From the NCBI GenBank assembly GCA_020073185.1, contig JAIQFT010000046.1, forward strand, positions 1 through 34,253: DNA of 34,253 bases, written 5' to 3'. Source of the DNA: Terriglobia bacterium. GTDB taxonomy: Bacteria > Acidobacteriota > Terriglobia > Terriglobales > Acidobacteriaceae. This document shows positions 34,018 through 34,253 of this stretch, in pieces. Both the position numbers and the translations under genes were made by a program. The notes under the pieces are model-generated. The model made no database searches. It saw only the letters and a program-made list of their open reading frames with translations, and had not been told where the DNA came from. The stretch's first letter is position 1; each line of letters begins with the position of its first letter.

Positions 34018-34253
34018 AGGCCGATCGTCGTGTGTGTTCCTGCTTGCCGCCGTGGCGGCGGTGGCCGTTGCCTGCGTCCTGGTTGTTGTTCCGTTGAGGG
34101 CGCAGGGCGGAGGCGGAAATTTCATTCCGGGCGATCCGAAGGCGGGCATGCGCAGCTTTTTCGATAAGGGCTGCGCGCGCTGCCACTCGGCGCTGGGCGA
34201 GGGAGGCCACAGCGCTCCTGACCTGGCGCGCGCTCCGGCGGGACATCTCAGCT
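34001..34253 (+). CDS. N-terminal part of a further membrane-anchored c-type cytochrome (runs off the window)
   Basis: An ATG at 34001, overlapping the pentaheme gene by 17 bases in another frame, opens a frame that stays open to the window end (84 codons). It encodes a signal/anchor helix (about residues 12-32), a Gly-rich linker, then 'GDPKAGMRSFFDKGCARCH' with one heme site and 'GGHSAPDLA', closely matching the first cytochrome domain of the tetraheme proteins. It is probably another multi-domain member of that family, continuing the operon. Total heme number cannot be seen. Confidence 0.75.
   Translation, partial: MIAIVKGRSSCVFLLAAVAAVAVACVLVVVPLRAQGGGGNFIPGDPKAGMRSFFDKGCARCHSALGEGGHSAPDLARAPAGHLS

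Overview
The window is GC-rich, almost fully coding bacterial chromosome. An Acidobacteriota (Terriglobia/Koribacter-like) host is my inference. It rests on the mix of a large secreted Asp-box (BNR) repeat protein, many c-type cytochromes, form II CO-dehydrogenase-like genes, sigma-54 response regulators and a small secreted family I associate with that phylum. No rRNA, CRISPR array, insertion sequence or convincing tRNA was seen. The first ~415 bases are more AT-rich and end at an abrupt junction inside a histidine kinase gene, so the left edge may be a rearrangement or an assembly join.

Layout: (1) ~415-4320, an operon of PAS histidine kinase, sigma-54 (NtrC-type) response regulator and membrane-anchored tetraheme cytochrome c, joined by GTGA/ATGA overlaps. 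(2) 4644-8250, a cytochrome b/Rieske complex operon: monoheme cytochrome with an internal export signal, Tat-type Rieske protein, full-length cytochrome b and a nine-heme cytochrome, closed by a strong terminator. (3) 8367-11507, a 1046-residue secreted Asp-box repeat protein. (4) 11601-17078, a LysR regulator divergent from leuABCD; LeuA lacks the leucine-binding regulatory domain. (5) 17203-23134, a molybdenum hydroxylase operon (coxS-coxL form II-coxM-coxG) coupled to a benzoate-CoA-ligase-like gene. (6) 23186-24830, an MFS transporter and a ChrB C-terminal-domain protein on the minus strand. (7) 24911-28757, a two-TM ion channel, a MacB/LolD-type ABC ATPase with its FtsX-type permease, and a small His-rich exported protein. 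(8) 29284-end, a second histidine kinase, sigma-54 regulator and tetraheme cytochrome, followed by a pentaheme ActA/QrcA-like cytochrome and the start of another c-type cytochrome that leaves the window.

The most interesting point is that modules 1 and 8 are paralogous: a dedicated two-component system with an unusual His-His H-box is linked to a tetraheme cytochrome whose four domains each carry an H-x3-M motif. The modules enclose a bc-type complex and lead into what may be an alternative-complex-III-like cluster. A 10-mer (ATTTTCTGAC) recurs in three non-coding stretches next to these modules, and sigma-54-like -24/-12 elements precede the second tetraheme gene and, more weakly, the bc operon and the second kinase. 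The picture is a redox-responsive sigma-54 circuit controlling alternative quinol-oxidising electron-transfer chains. Gene identities are mostly secure; the regulatory circuit is inference.
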